DNA of 64,000 nucleotides from Bog-159 sp963818855 (lineage in GTDB: Bacteria; Acidobacteriota; Terriglobia; Bryobacterales; Bryobacteraceae). How positions within the stretch are numbered: the stretch's first letter is position 1; each line of letters begins with the position of its first letter. Shown piece after piece: positions 45,298-54,428 of the stretch. Below the pieces are notes generated by a model that worked only from the letters and a program-made list of their open reading frames with translations, ran no database searches and had not been told where the DNA came from. The stretch is from the NCBI GenBank assembly GCA_963818855.1, contig CAWFUH010000010.1, forward strand, positions 248,001-312,000, in the 5' to 3' direction. Made by a program: the position numbers and the translations under genes.

Positions 45298-48147
45298 ATG
45301 CCCGAACTGACTCCGGACCAATGGGACGAAGTCAAACGGCTCTTCATAGCCGCCGCGGAGTTGCGGGCAGGAGAACGCCCCGATTACCTCAAGGGTGAGT
45401 GTGCAGACCCGGATTTGCTGCGCGAGGTTGCGTCGCTGCTGGAGTATTCCGACCGGGAGATGGCCGCGGCCGACGCAGCGATTGCATCGGAGGCGTCAGC
45501 CTTGACGCAGGAGACGGATCCCGACACACGGCTGATCGGCTCGCACTTGGGACCTTACAAAGTGGAGGCCATCGCCGGACACGGGGGCATGGGCGCAGTC
45601 TACCGCGCCTAGCGCGACGATGCCGAGTTTCACCAGCAGGTCGCCGTAACTGGTGCGCGCGGCGGCCGAATCGCCCGACACCTTACGACGCTTCCGGCAA
45701 GAGCGGCAGATCCTGGCCCGCCTGTCGCACCCTAACATCGCCCGTCTGCTGGATGGCGGCTCGACGCCCGAGGGCGTGCCTTACCTGGTGATGGAATTCA
45801 TCGATGGCGAGCCCATCACGGGGTGGTGCGATCGGCAGTCGCTGGGCGTGCAAGAGCGGTTGCGGCTTTTCCTGCAAGTCTGCAGCGGAGTGGAGTTCGC
45901 GCATCGCGACCTGGTGGTACACCGCGACCTGAAACCCGCCAATATCCTGGTGACCCAAGGCGGCACGCTCAAGCTGCTGGATTTCGGGATTGCCAAACTG
46001 TTGGACCCGGGCACCGGGGACGGAGCCACAACCCTGACCAGTCAACTGGTCATGACGCCCGAATACGCCTCACCGGAGCAGGTGCGCGGCGAGCCGGTTT
46101 CGACCGCGGCGGATGTCTACTCGCTGGGCCTCATTCTATACGAGTTGCTGACCGGAAATAGGGCCCAGCCGGTGTCCAGCTATACGGCGGACGCCGTCGC
46201 CGCCGTGGTCTGCCAAACCGAGCCGGCCGCGCCCGCGCGGCTGAAACCGCAAACTGGCGGGCGACCTGGACAACATAATCCGCATGGCCATCCGCAAAGA
46301 GCCGGAACGCCGCTATGCCTCTGCCCGACTCCTGGGGCGCGATATTCAGCGGCATCTAGAGGGGCGCCCGGTGACGGCCCGCCCGGATACTGCCGGCTAC
46401 CGCTCGGCCAAGTTTCTGCGCCGCAACCGTATTGCCGTGGTGGCCGGCGGCTTGATTGCAGCCAGCCTTGCCATAGGACTCGTCGCGGAGTCTTGGCTCA
46501 GCCCGCGGACAACGCGTGCGCTGCAGGTTGTGCAACTCACCCAAACGGGCCGGGTCGAGATCGGCCTGAGCATTGTGACAGACGGCGCGTGGGTGTACTT
46601 TACCGAAACATCCGCTCGGACCTGGTCGCTTGCCCGGGTTTCGGTGAAAGGCGGAACACCGCTGCCGCTGCTGCCGCCCGCGGCATCGGCACTTTCCCAT
46701 CCAGACATAATGGATCTCTCCCCGGACCGCTCGCAGCTTATACTGGGGACCGGAATCGAGAAAGAGAAGTCTCTGTGGGTATTGCCTGCGGCGGGCGGGT
46801 CGGCCCGCCGAATTGGAGATGCGATAGGCCATGCGGCCGCATGGTCGCCGGACGGGAAGCACATCGTCACTGCCCGTGGAGCGGCCTTATACCTGGTCAG
46901 CGTCGACGGTACGGATTCCCGCAAGCTGCTGGACGCTACACAGGAAATAGTCTTCGACTCCATCCGCTGGGCGCCCGCAGGCGACGTTCTGCGCCTCGCT
47001 ATGTACGGTCGCAACACCAGGGTGGGTGTGTTGTGGGAAGTGGCCGCAAACGGCGACGGCCTGCATCCCCTCATGCGAGGATGGACGAATGGCGCCGGTT
47101 GGCCGGAGACCGATAGCAGCGGCCGCTGGTTCCCATCGGGAAAGTATTACTTGTTCCGCTCCCGCCGCGGTAAGGTGTCGGCGATTTGGGCGCTGCGCGC
47201 GAGCCGCTCCTGGCTGCCGCGGTTCGACCGGCGTCCCGTGCAGATCTACTCGAGTCCGCTGGATTTCTCGTCATTGGCTCCCAGTCCCGACGGCAAGCGG
47301 GTTTTCTTCCCGGCCGTACAGGAACGCCTGGAGTGGGTGCGCTACGACGCCAAGCGCCGTCAATTCACGCCGTACCTTTCCGGCATCGCCGGCCGGTGGA
47401 TCGATTATTCCCGATGGACGTTGGGTAGCCTATACCGGTTTCCCCGATAGCAGCCTCTGGCGCTGCCGGCCCGATGGCAGTGAACGGCTGCAACTGACAT
47501 CTGCGCCCTTGCGTGTGTTTCAGCCGCGCTGGTCGCCCGACGGGACGCGGATCGCTTTCGGCGGGAGCAGGCCCGGGAGCAATACACGGGTATACGTGAT
47601 TTCTGTGAGCCCGGCCGGTGCCGGAGTACCGGAAGCTGTCACTTCTGCACCCTTTACGGCGGACGATCCGTTTTCGTTTCCGGACGGAACCTCGTTGGCG
47701 TTCTTGCGCGAGCTGCCTGTTGTAGGGGCGCAACCCAGACTGTACATAATGGACTGGAAGAGTCGAAAAACCGAAGTTTTTGCCAGTATCGGAAAGGCTC
47801 TTCCAGGCGAGGTGGTCGCCCGATTCGCGCTACATCGCCGCCACTTCGTCGTCGCAGATGCTGTTGTTCGACTTCCACACGCGGCGATGGACGACGCTGG
47901 CAACCGGCGGCGCGCTAGTCTCTCCAAATTGGTCGCACTTTATGACGCGTTGGCAGGCGTGGAGCAGCCCATATTCCGGGTGCGGCTCGCCGATCGACGA
48001 GTGGCGCGGGTGGTGACCTCGGGGCAGCTCCAGCAATCGAACGTGGCCGAGTATTCGCTCAGCGCCCTGGCGCCCGGTGATGTGCCAATTGCCCTCGTGG
48101 ATCATCGCAATGCGGACATTTACGCGCTCGACGTGAAACTGCCGTAG
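45298..48147 (+). pseudogene. Ser/Thr protein kinase with WD40/TolB-like sensor domain, degraded
   Basis: The start 'MPELTPDQWDEVKRLFIAA' and the glycine loop 'GHGGMGAVYRA' are followed by TAG at 45610. Two bases are missing at ~45648, exactly at the V-A-V-K codon, which removes the ATP-binding Lys. The rest of the kinase is open ('HRDLKPANI', 'LLDFGIAKL', 'PEYASPEQVRG'). A frameshift near 46255 leads to a transmembrane helix ('IAVVAGGLIAASLAIGLVAE'), then a beta-propeller ('AAWSPDGKHIVTA', 'QPRWSPDGTRIAFGG') with two or three further shifts (~47430, ~47800, ~47950). The layout is that of acidobacterial membrane kinases. Confidence 0.8.
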
Positions 48148-48243
48148 GGCGCCGCGTCCGAGGGCGCATTAGGCCGCACCCCGCGCGTCACATGTGGCGG
48201 CGCTCCCAGCGCGTCCAGACGGGCCTTTCAGGGATGTCGCGAC

Positions 48244-48831
48244 GTGATCGAAGAGGATCGGGTGCGACATAAACCACGGGTTTCGGAAGGGCGTCGCGCG
48301 CTCTACGTTAATGTCGCTGCGCGCGCGCTGACGGCAGCGCGCGAAGGGATAGCCATCGAATCGGGGCGGGTGACGCTTGGCTCTGCCAAGCAGGACATGA
48401 GCCTAGAGATAATGGGCGCCAAGCTCACGCGACGGACCGATGATGATTTCGATCGCATAGAGATCCCCTGCAACGCCGGAAAGCGGCCTGCGCGGCTGCT
48501 CATCATGCGCGCGGCACTCACCGGGCGCGCTTTCTTGGGGCGCCTCGCAACCTCCCTTGCCCTTCAAATTATCGATCCGGACTCAGGTCCGGCGCCCGAT
48601 GCGGGCATGCTCGAGAGACGGTTCTCCCTAACGCCGTCCGAGGCGCGCGTGACGGTGAAACTCGCAGTTGGTCGAGACGTCGAAGAGATCGCCGCCGACA
48701 CCCGCACTTCGGTTGGGACCATAAGAACTCACCTGAAACGGGTTCTTTCTAAGACTGGAACGAACCGGCAGGGCGAACTGATTTCCTTAATTCTGCGCTC
48801 AGCTACTTTTTCACCCGTAAAACAACGTTGA
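48244..48831 (+). CDS. LuxR-family HTH regulator (N-terminus possibly truncated)
   Basis: 195 residues. The C-terminal ~65 are a LuxR/GerE helix-turn-helix: 'LTPSEARVTVKLAVGRDVEE' then 'VGTIRTHLKRVLSKTGTNRQ'. The N-terminal part ('GIAIESGRVTLGSAKQDMS', 'RPARLLIMRAALTG') is like the end of the PAS-like region seen in stand-alone LuxR regulators, whose first ~150 residues are absent. GTG start assumed. It could regulate the adjacent pseudogenised kinase or unrelated genes; unknown. Confidence 0.7.
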   Translation: MIEEDRVRHKPRVSEGRRALYVNVAARALTAAREGIAIESGRVTLGSAKQDMSLEIMGAKLTRRTDDDFDRIEIPCNAGKRPARLLIMRAALTGRAFLGRLATSLALQIIDPDSGPAPDAGMLERRFSLTPSEARVTVKLAVGRDVEEIAADTRTSVGTIRTHLKRVLSKTGTNRQGELISLILRSATFSPVKQR

Positions 48832-49044
48832 CACCTTGTTTAACGGGCTGCATGCACTCTGTGACGGCCGAATTTGCACGCAAAGCTACTGTAGGAGGAA
48901 CCTGGATCGGGATCATTCGGAAATTGGCCTGTCATAGCTTCGGATTTCGAAGTCGATTCCTGCCAGTGATATGATTTAGAAGGGCAGGACGGGTGGCGAC
49001 CAATTTGAGACGTCGGCTGCAGCAGCACAAGGAGCACAACCATC

Positions 49045-49521
49045 ATGAAACCAAAGAACACGATCTGCCTCTGGTTCGACAAAGACGCGCATGAGGCGGC
49101 GCGCTTCTACGCCGTCACCTTTCCGGACAGTGTAGTAACCGCCGTTCACGAGGCTCCCGGTGACTATCCGGGCGGCCGGAAGGGCGATGTGCTGACGGTG
49201 GAGTTCACCGTCCTGGGCATTCCCTGTCTCGGTCTCAACGGCGGCCCGGCGTTTAAGCACACCGAGGCCTTCTCCTTCCAGATCGCGACGGAGAATCAGG
49301 AAGAGACGGACCGTTACTGGAACGCGATCGTCGGCAATGGCGGCACGGAAAGCCAGTGCGGTTGGTGCAAGGACCGTTGGGGCCTCTCCTGGCAGATCAC
49401 CCCGCGGGGGCTGACCGATGCGCTTGCGGCTGGTGGCGGTGAGGCAAAGCGGGCCTTCGAGGCGATGATGACGATGAAGAAGATCGACGTCGCCGCCATC
49501 GAAGCAGCGCGGCAAGGCTGA
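49045..49521 (+). CDS. PhnB-type VOC-family protein
   Basis: 158 residues with the double beta-alpha-beta3 fold of PhnB-like '3-demethylubiquinone methyltransferase-like' proteins. 'ICLWFDKDAHEAARFYAVTF', 'LGLNGGPAFKHTEAFSFQI', 'WCKDRWGLSWQITP' and the C-terminal 'AFEAMMTMKKIDVAAIEAA' are all characteristic. No enzymatic role is established for the family. Intact single gene with GGAG upstream. Confidence 0.9.
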   Translation: MKPKNTICLWFDKDAHEAARFYAVTFPDSVVTAVHEAPGDYPGGRKGDVLTVEFTVLGIPCLGLNGGPAFKHTEAFSFQIATENQEETDRYWNAIVGNGGTESQCGWCKDRWGLSWQITPRGLTDALAAGGGEAKRAFEAMMTMKKIDVAAIEAARQG

Positions 49522-50010
49522 CGTGAACACGCCGAAACGTCCTTATTCGTCTGGATCACGCGCCACTCGGAGAATGCCGCGGACGGACCTTTGTACGATT
49601 CGCGGACGATCCAGACAGAGCGGGTTGGAGATTCCAGAACGACCCAGGGGCCTAGCCACGATGGCCGTGGGAGAGAAGACCCTTAACACGTCGCTTCATT
49701 TTCGATTCGACGGAGCGTCGTATACCAGCACTCTTGTGTCGAGTTTCCTCCTGCCGCCAACGTATGCAGCCGTCCAACGCCGTCAAGGGTCTTCGATGAA
49801 CGCGGCAAGAGTAGGCCGCTCGCTTGACTACCGTCTGATTCCTCCCGGGAAACACGATAAATCAGCATGGCCGACGCGCAGGGCTGTCCGCTTGCACCTC
49901 AAAAGCGAATACGGAGGAAGACGGAACAAGAACCATGATCTTTATCGAAACCGAGCGATGTTGCACTACATACCGCTCGGTAGCCTATAGAAACCGGCGC
50001 CGTTCGTTCC
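49522..50010. other. Stretch without recognised gene
   Basis: A GTG-started frame of 155 codons fills most of this interval (49523-49990) but its sequence is Arg-rich and low in expected hydrophobics, with no known motif. I regard it as probably non-coding sequence between the VOC gene and the convergent permease. Confidence 0.4.
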
Positions 50011-52452
50011 CTATTCGTTTCGCAGCGCGGTTGTCGGCTCGATGTGGATTGCGCGCAAGGCCGGAATAAGACTGGCCAGCGCTGCGATGGAGGCCAGCGT
50101 CAAGACGACACTCGCAATGGTCAAGAGATCCACGGGGCTAACCCCGTAGAGCAGCCCCGCCAGCAGGCGTCCTGCCGCGATCGAAGCGATAAGACCGGCG
50201 CCGAGGCCCACCGCCACCGGGGCCATGGCTTGTGCCAGGATCATCCCGAGGATGGACGGGCCTCTCGCGCCAAGGGCGATTCGGATGCCTATTTCATTGG
50301 TTCGTGACGCCACCGAATACGACACTACTCCGTAAATACCGAGACCGGCCAGCACCAGGGCGGCAACCGCGAAGAACAGAATCAGATTCGTCTGGAACCT
50401 CCGCTGAGCCACGGATTCTTCCACGATTTGCGCCATGGTCTGGAATCGGGGCACAGGCAGTTCGGAATCGATGCGATGAATGGCATTGCGGATGGCTGGC
50501 GCGATGGCGAGGGAGCCCGTAACGGTTTTGACTACCAGAGCCGGGCCGCCCCAGGCACGCTGCTGCCAATACGGCAGGTATATCGTCATCGTCGGCGCCT
50601 TATCGAGCGCGGCGCTTCTCACGTCGGCGGCGACACCGATCACCTCCACGAATGCGCTGTCGGGGTCGCCGGCCTTCAAACGCTTGCCGATGGGATTTTG
50701 TGCCGGCCAAAGTCGCTCGGCGGCCAACGTCGAGACCACCGCGACTCTCCGATCGCGATCCGCCTCCCCGAAGCCTCTACCCTGTCGCAGCGGGACGCCC
50801 ATGGCAAGGAAGTACTCGGGATTGACGCCGCGAATGTCCGCCAGCGGGCGTTCCATCATGGGTGGGTTTGTCCCTTCGAGCGTGATGAGATTGTTTCCTC
50901 CCTCGCCGCCTAACGGAAGCATGTTGGAGACCCCCACGGCAACCACCCCGGGAAGCGGCCTCACCGAATCCAGCAGTGACCGCATAAAGCGCACTTTCTC
51001 TGGCTCACCGGGATAGCGCGTTTCCGGCAGGCTCAGATTGACGGTGACAATCTGCTGAACGGCAAAACCCTTGTCCGCATCGAGCAGCTTCGCGAAACTC
51101 CTCAGAAGGAGGCCGCCGGCGATCAGACACAACGTGCTGAGGCCGACTTCGAGGCCAACCAGGACGCCCCGCAATCTTCCTGAGCCCCGCCCTTCGGTGC
51201 TGCCACGGGTCACCGATTTCATGCCCTCGTGCGGATCGATATGCGCAAGGCGCCAAGCGGGCATCAAGCCGAAAAGCAGTCCGGCGAAAATGGAAATCGC
51301 GAGCGTGAACAGGAGAACACGAGCATCGAGATGGACCTCATCCAGACGCGGCAGATCGAGGGGCGCACGGGTCAGCAGTAGGCGGACCATGCCCCAGGCA
51401 AGCACAACTCCGAGAGCACCACCGGCTCCCGCAAGCACCAGGGTTTCGCCAAACAGTTGTCTCATGAGACGCGGCGTTCCAGCGCCGAGCGCGGAGCGGA
51501 TCGCCAGCTCCCGTTTTCTCGAGGTGGCGCGTGCGAGCAGCAGATTGGCGATATTCACACACACGATCAGGAGAACGAGTCCGACCGCGAAGAACACCAG
51601 TTCGAGACCGCCGCGGGAACGGCCGGTGATTTGGTCCTGAAGCGGAACCACAGCGGAAAGGAGTTCCACCTTCTCTGGCAACTGGCTTGCCAGATGCGCC
51701 TGCGCGGCGTTCAATTCCGCGAGAGCCTGTTGCGGGGAGACGCCTGTCCGCAGACGGCCGATGCAGGCAAAGTTGAAGGCACCTATGGCTTCCAGTTCGC
51801 CCGGCAGTACGGCGAACGGCTTCCAAAGTTCGGGCCGCTCAGCGGCGATGGTCATCGCATAGAGTTGGCTCATCTTCGGAAAGTGGAAACTGGGCGACAG
51901 CACGCCGACCACTTCGTGCGGACGGCCGTCCAAGAGAATCTTGCGCCCGAGGATGTTTCGATCGGAAGCGAACCGGCGCTTCCAGAGCCGGTCGCTCAGG
52001 ATTACGACGTTATCGCGGCCGGCCTGATCCTCTTCCGCAACAAAAGGTCGGCCCAATGTCATCCTCGCGCCAAGCAGCGGGAAAAGGTTGTAAGAGACCC
52101 GTGCAGCGGCAAGACGCTCCGGCTCGCCCGAGCCCGTGAGATTCAGATTCCTGCCGCCGATCAGGGCAATTTGCTCGAATCCGCCGACGTTTTTGCGCCA
52201 TTCGAGAAAGTGCATCGCGTTTACCGGTATCCGGGGCGCGATATGGCTGAACTTCGGAACGACTTCGTGGATAGCCACCAGGCGGTCTTCGGCGCCGTAG
52301 CCGAGGGGACGGAGAAGAATGCCGTCAAAGATGCTGAAGATGGCAGTGTTGATTCCTATGCCGAAGGCCAAAGTGGCGATTGTGATCGCGCTAAAGCCCG
52401 GGTTGAGCCGGACCATACGCAGCGCGTGGCGAAGGTCATTGCCGAGATGCAT
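50011..52452 (-). CDS. ADOP-family ABC transporter permease (MacB-like)
   Basis: 813 residues with the duplicated FtsX/MacB architecture of acidobacterial duplicated orphan permeases. TM1 is 'SAITIATLAFGIGINTAIFS'. A MacB-type periplasmic domain follows, then TM2-4 ('LELVFFAVGLVLLIVCVNIA' onwards), a second TM5 and periplasmic domain from ~430, and TM6-8 ('FFAVAALVLAGLGIYGVVSY' to the end). 'ATSRKREIA'-like and 'SRTNEIGIRIALGA' motifs precede the coupling regions. Function unproven: efflux or lipoprotein/toxin export. GGAGG precedes the ATG. No PadR gene lies upstream, which is unusual. Confidence 0.92.
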   Translation of the reverse strand: MHLGNDLRHALRMVRLNPGFSAITIATLAFGIGINTAIFSIFDGILLRPLGYGAEDRLVAIHEVVPKFSHIAPRIPVNAMHFLEWRKNVGGFEQIALIGGRNLNLTGSGEPERLAAARVSYNLFPLLGARMTLGRPFVAEEDQAGRDNVVILSDRLWKRRFASDRNILGRKILLDGRPHEVVGVLSPSFHFPKMSQLYAMTIAAERPELWKPFAVLPGELEAIGAFNFACIGRLRTGVSPQQALAELNAAQAHLASQLPEKVELLSAVVPLQDQITGRSRGGLELVFFAVGLVLLIVCVNIANLLLARATSRKRELAIRSALGAGTPRLMRQLFGETLVLAGAGGALGVVLAWGMVRLLLTRAPLDLPRLDEVHLDARVLLFTLAISIFAGLLFGLMPAWRLAHIDPHEGMKSVTRGSTEGRGSGRLRGVLVGLEVGLSTLCLIAGGLLLRSFAKLLDADKGFAVQQIVTVNLSLPETRYPGEPEKVRFMRSLLDSVRPLPGVVAVGVSNMLPLGGEGGNNLITLEGTNPPMMERPLADIRGVNPEYFLAMGVPLRQGRGFGEADRDRRVAVVSTLAAERLWPAQNPIGKRLKAGDPDSAFVEVIGVAADVRSAALDKAPTMTIYLPYWQQRAWGGPALVVKTVTGSLAIAPAIRNAIHRIDSELPVPRFQTMAQIVEESVAQRRFQTNLILFFAVAALVLAGLGIYGVVSYSVASRTNEIGIRIALGARGPSILGMILAQAMAPVAVGLGAGLIASIAAGRLLAGLLYGVSPVDLLTIASVVLTLASIAALASLIPALRAIHIEPTTALRNE

Positions 52453-52529
52453 GGATTCCTCCAGGGTTAGCCTGTCTAGGTACGTCTCGATCTAAGGTGC
52501 TTAATTATAGAATCAGCTCCTGTTATATT

Positions 52530-52558
52530 ATTATACCCTCTGGCGAATCTGTTGAGAA
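52530..52558 (-). promoter_or_regulatory. Promoter of the ADOP permease gene
   Basis: On the minus strand a perfect -10 TATAAT (52530-52535) is preceded by TTCTCA (52553-52558) with a 17-bp spacer, about 80 bp upstream of the permease ATG. The region is AT-rich compared with the surroundings. Confidence 0.55.
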
Positions 52559-52820
52559 CAACCCTTCCGTCCAGTAATGTGGATCAGTTTTGTGAAACGC
52601 CGCTCACGGAAATAGAGAACGATAATTTCGGCTTACAACCCGCGATACCGAATGGATCAGGTCAGATCTGTATCGGAAGTGCCCACGCGCTAACCCGAAG
52701 CCGAAACACGGCGCCCTCCGCTAGCAGCCGCGCAAGATTAATGTACCGGCCGGATCCTCGGCCACACGCTACACACCGTCAACAGACAACGCCTGGAGCC
52801 TCACGGCCGGGCATGCACCA

Positions 52821-53354
52821 TCAGTCCAGGGACGACTCCCACAGGCGCCACCAGGCTGCCACGCATTCGGGGCGAACCGGATTATGTATGTCGCGGCCAG
52901 TCTCCTGCGCCGCGAATCTCCGCCCATTCCCCGGGGCACGTCCGTTGCGCGCGGAAGTCTCGAACATACCTGTAGCCCCGTTGCGCTCGCGAAGAGCTGC
53001 ACGGTTACGGCCTAGAAAGGAAAAAGAATCTTGTTTCAGAAAAACAAAGCCATGAACAACGGCGCGATGAACGGCAACGAAGCCCGGCACTTCTCGCTCA
53101 ATGAGGGAGCCCGGAGCCCCATCGCTACAGACGATCTTTACGAACGCTTCCAAGATCACGTGCGCTTCTGCAAAGAGTCCCTGGTAGTCGAGACCGAGAG
53201 CCGCGCGCTGTTGCCCATGTGTCTCTCCCCGGGTCAATTGCGATTCGAGGGTCGCCGAGAGCAGCCAGATTTGCACGATCAGCAGCACCACGATGAGGAC
53301 CATGGCGCCATTAATTGCGGTAAGTCCCCGATTTTGCGGCGGATCGGCATTCAT
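52821..53354 (-). CDS. Small membrane protein of the nitrate-reductase-like operon (DUF6755-like N-terminus)
   Basis: The ATG overlaps the Rieske stop (ATGA). Residues ~10-33 form one helix, 'AMVLIVVLLIVQIWLLSATL', preceded by 'LTAINGA', as in the small two-helix proteins found beside Rieske genes. The expected second helix is not visible; the remaining ~130 residues are polar, Arg/Ala-rich and probably read-through of a shifted frame. Likely a membrane subunit of the electron-transfer complex, now with a damaged C-terminus. Confidence 0.5.
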   Translation of the reverse strand: MNADPPQNRGLTAINGAMVLIVVLLIVQIWLLSATLESQLTRGETHGQQRAALGLDYQGLFAEAHVILEAFVKIVCSDGAPGSLIEREVPGFVAVHRAVVHGFVFLKQDSFSFLGRNRAALRERNGATGMFETSARNGRAPGNGRRFAAQETGRDIHNPVRPECVAAWWRLWESSLD

Positions 53355-53863
53355 GCACTTTCCCCTTCCATAGCAACGGCCATTATTTGTCCGTCCGTCA
53401 TTTCCAGCGCCACTCGCGGTAGCGCGCGCTGCGGAGGGCCCTGCAGAACCGAGCCATCGACGATGGAAAAGAAGCCCTGGTGGCAAGGGCACTCAAGCCG
53501 GTTTTGCTCCTTGGCATAGTAGACGGCGCAGGAGAGATGGGTGCACTTCTGACTGTAGGCCGCATAGTAATTGTCGCCCGTCCGCACCAGAATGCACGGG
53601 TCTTCGGCTGTGGGATAAGTAAAGAGCTTGACGCCACCTACGGCCAGTTCGTCCGCTGCCGCCACTAGCTGCCGGGGATGCGAAGGTGAGCGATGGAACA
53701 CGGATCGCGCGAGAACCCAGAGATTGCCCACCAGCATGCCGAAGCTGGTGAGCGTCAGGAACTTGGTGAACTGACGGCGGCTGACGTAGCGCTCGTCGGC
53801 TGTGAACACCGGGAATTCGTCCTGCCAGAGCGGCGCGCTAGAAGGCTTGCGGAACCACTTCAT
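53351..53863 (-). CDS. Rieske [2Fe-2S] protein
   Basis: 170 residues. A single N-terminal transmembrane helix ('KFLTLTSFGMLVGNLWVLA', ~34-52) is followed by a Rieske domain with both cluster motifs: C107-T-H109 in 'CTHLSC' and C125-P-C-H128 in 'CPCHQGFF', plus the disulfide Cys112/Cys127. It should pass electrons between quinol and an acceptor at the membrane. Start at 53863, 25 bp inside the ferredoxin gene, so the genes are coupled. Confidence 0.9.
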   Translation of the reverse strand: MKWFRKPSSAPLWQDEFPVFTADERYVSRRQFTKFLTLTSFGMLVGNLWVLARSVFHRSPSHPRQLVAAADELAVGGVKLFTYPTAEDPCILVRTGDNYYAAYSQKCTHLSCAVYYAKEQNRLECPCHQGFFSIVDGSVLQGPPQRALPRVALEMTDGQIMAVAMEGESA

Positions 53864-54428
53864 TCTCCCCCTCCCAAGTGTAATCGGCCACATCGATGGC
53901 GATCTCGCCGGCATCGGCCGGAGCCATCATGTAGACCTTGGTAGTGATCTTCTGATTGCCGAACCAGAATGTGTTGACGGGCTTTTCGCGTCGCGTGGCG
54001 GCAATGGTCTCAGGCGTAACATAGGCCAGCGCCTGGCTGGGGCAAACCGTGGCGCACATGGGGCGCTTGCCGACGGATGTGCGGTCATAGCACATGTCGC
54101 ACTTCATCATCTGCTCGTATTCCGGCACCAGCTTGGGAATTCCGAAGGGGCACGCCAGCACGCAATTGGAGCAGCCGATACAGCGCGGTTTGAGCGAAGA
54201 GCCGACAATGCCGTCCTCATATTTCTTGATCGCGTCGGCCGGGCAAACCTGGGCGCACGTGGGATTGTCGCAATGCCAGCAGACGTAGGCCGCGGAGGCG
54301 ATCGACTCTGGCCGGTCCACAAAATCGAAACTGATCATGGAAACGCCGCGATGCGTTTCGCACTCTTCGCACGCCTTTAAGCAGGACTGGCAGCCGATGC
54401 AGCGCGACGGGTCGACGTAAAACTCCAT
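53838..54428 (-). CDS. Four-cluster ferredoxin subunit (HybA/NrfC-like)
   Basis: About 196 residues with four Cys-rich motifs: 'CIGCQSCLKACEEC', 'CWHCDNPTCAQVC', 'CIGCSNCVLACPFG' and 'CDMCYDRTSVGKRPMCATVC'. This is the set seen in the electron-transfer subunits of molybdoenzymes. No signal peptide, so cytoplasmic. The start at 54428 (MEFYVDPSRC) fits the family; 54437 is also possible. The gene lies between the molybdoenzyme and the Rieske genes with overlaps. Confidence 0.92.
   Translation of the reverse strand: MEFYVDPSRCIGCQSCLKACEECETHRGVSMISFDFVDRPESIASAAYVCWHCDNPTCAQVCPADAIKKYEDGIVGSSLKPRCIGCSNCVLACPFGIPKLVPEYEQMMKCDMCYDRTSVGKRPMCATVCPSQALAYVTPETIAATRREKPVNTFWFGNQKITTKVYMMAPADAGEIAIDVADYTWEGENEVVPQAF

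Noticed and set aside
49523..49990. 155-codon GTG frame after the PhnB-like gene
   Set aside because: Low-complexity Arg-rich product without motif or ribosome site evidence beyond proximity.
51457..52470. 337-codon frame antisense to the ADOP permease
   Set aside because: The permease is full length with all motifs; the antisense product is a composition artefact.
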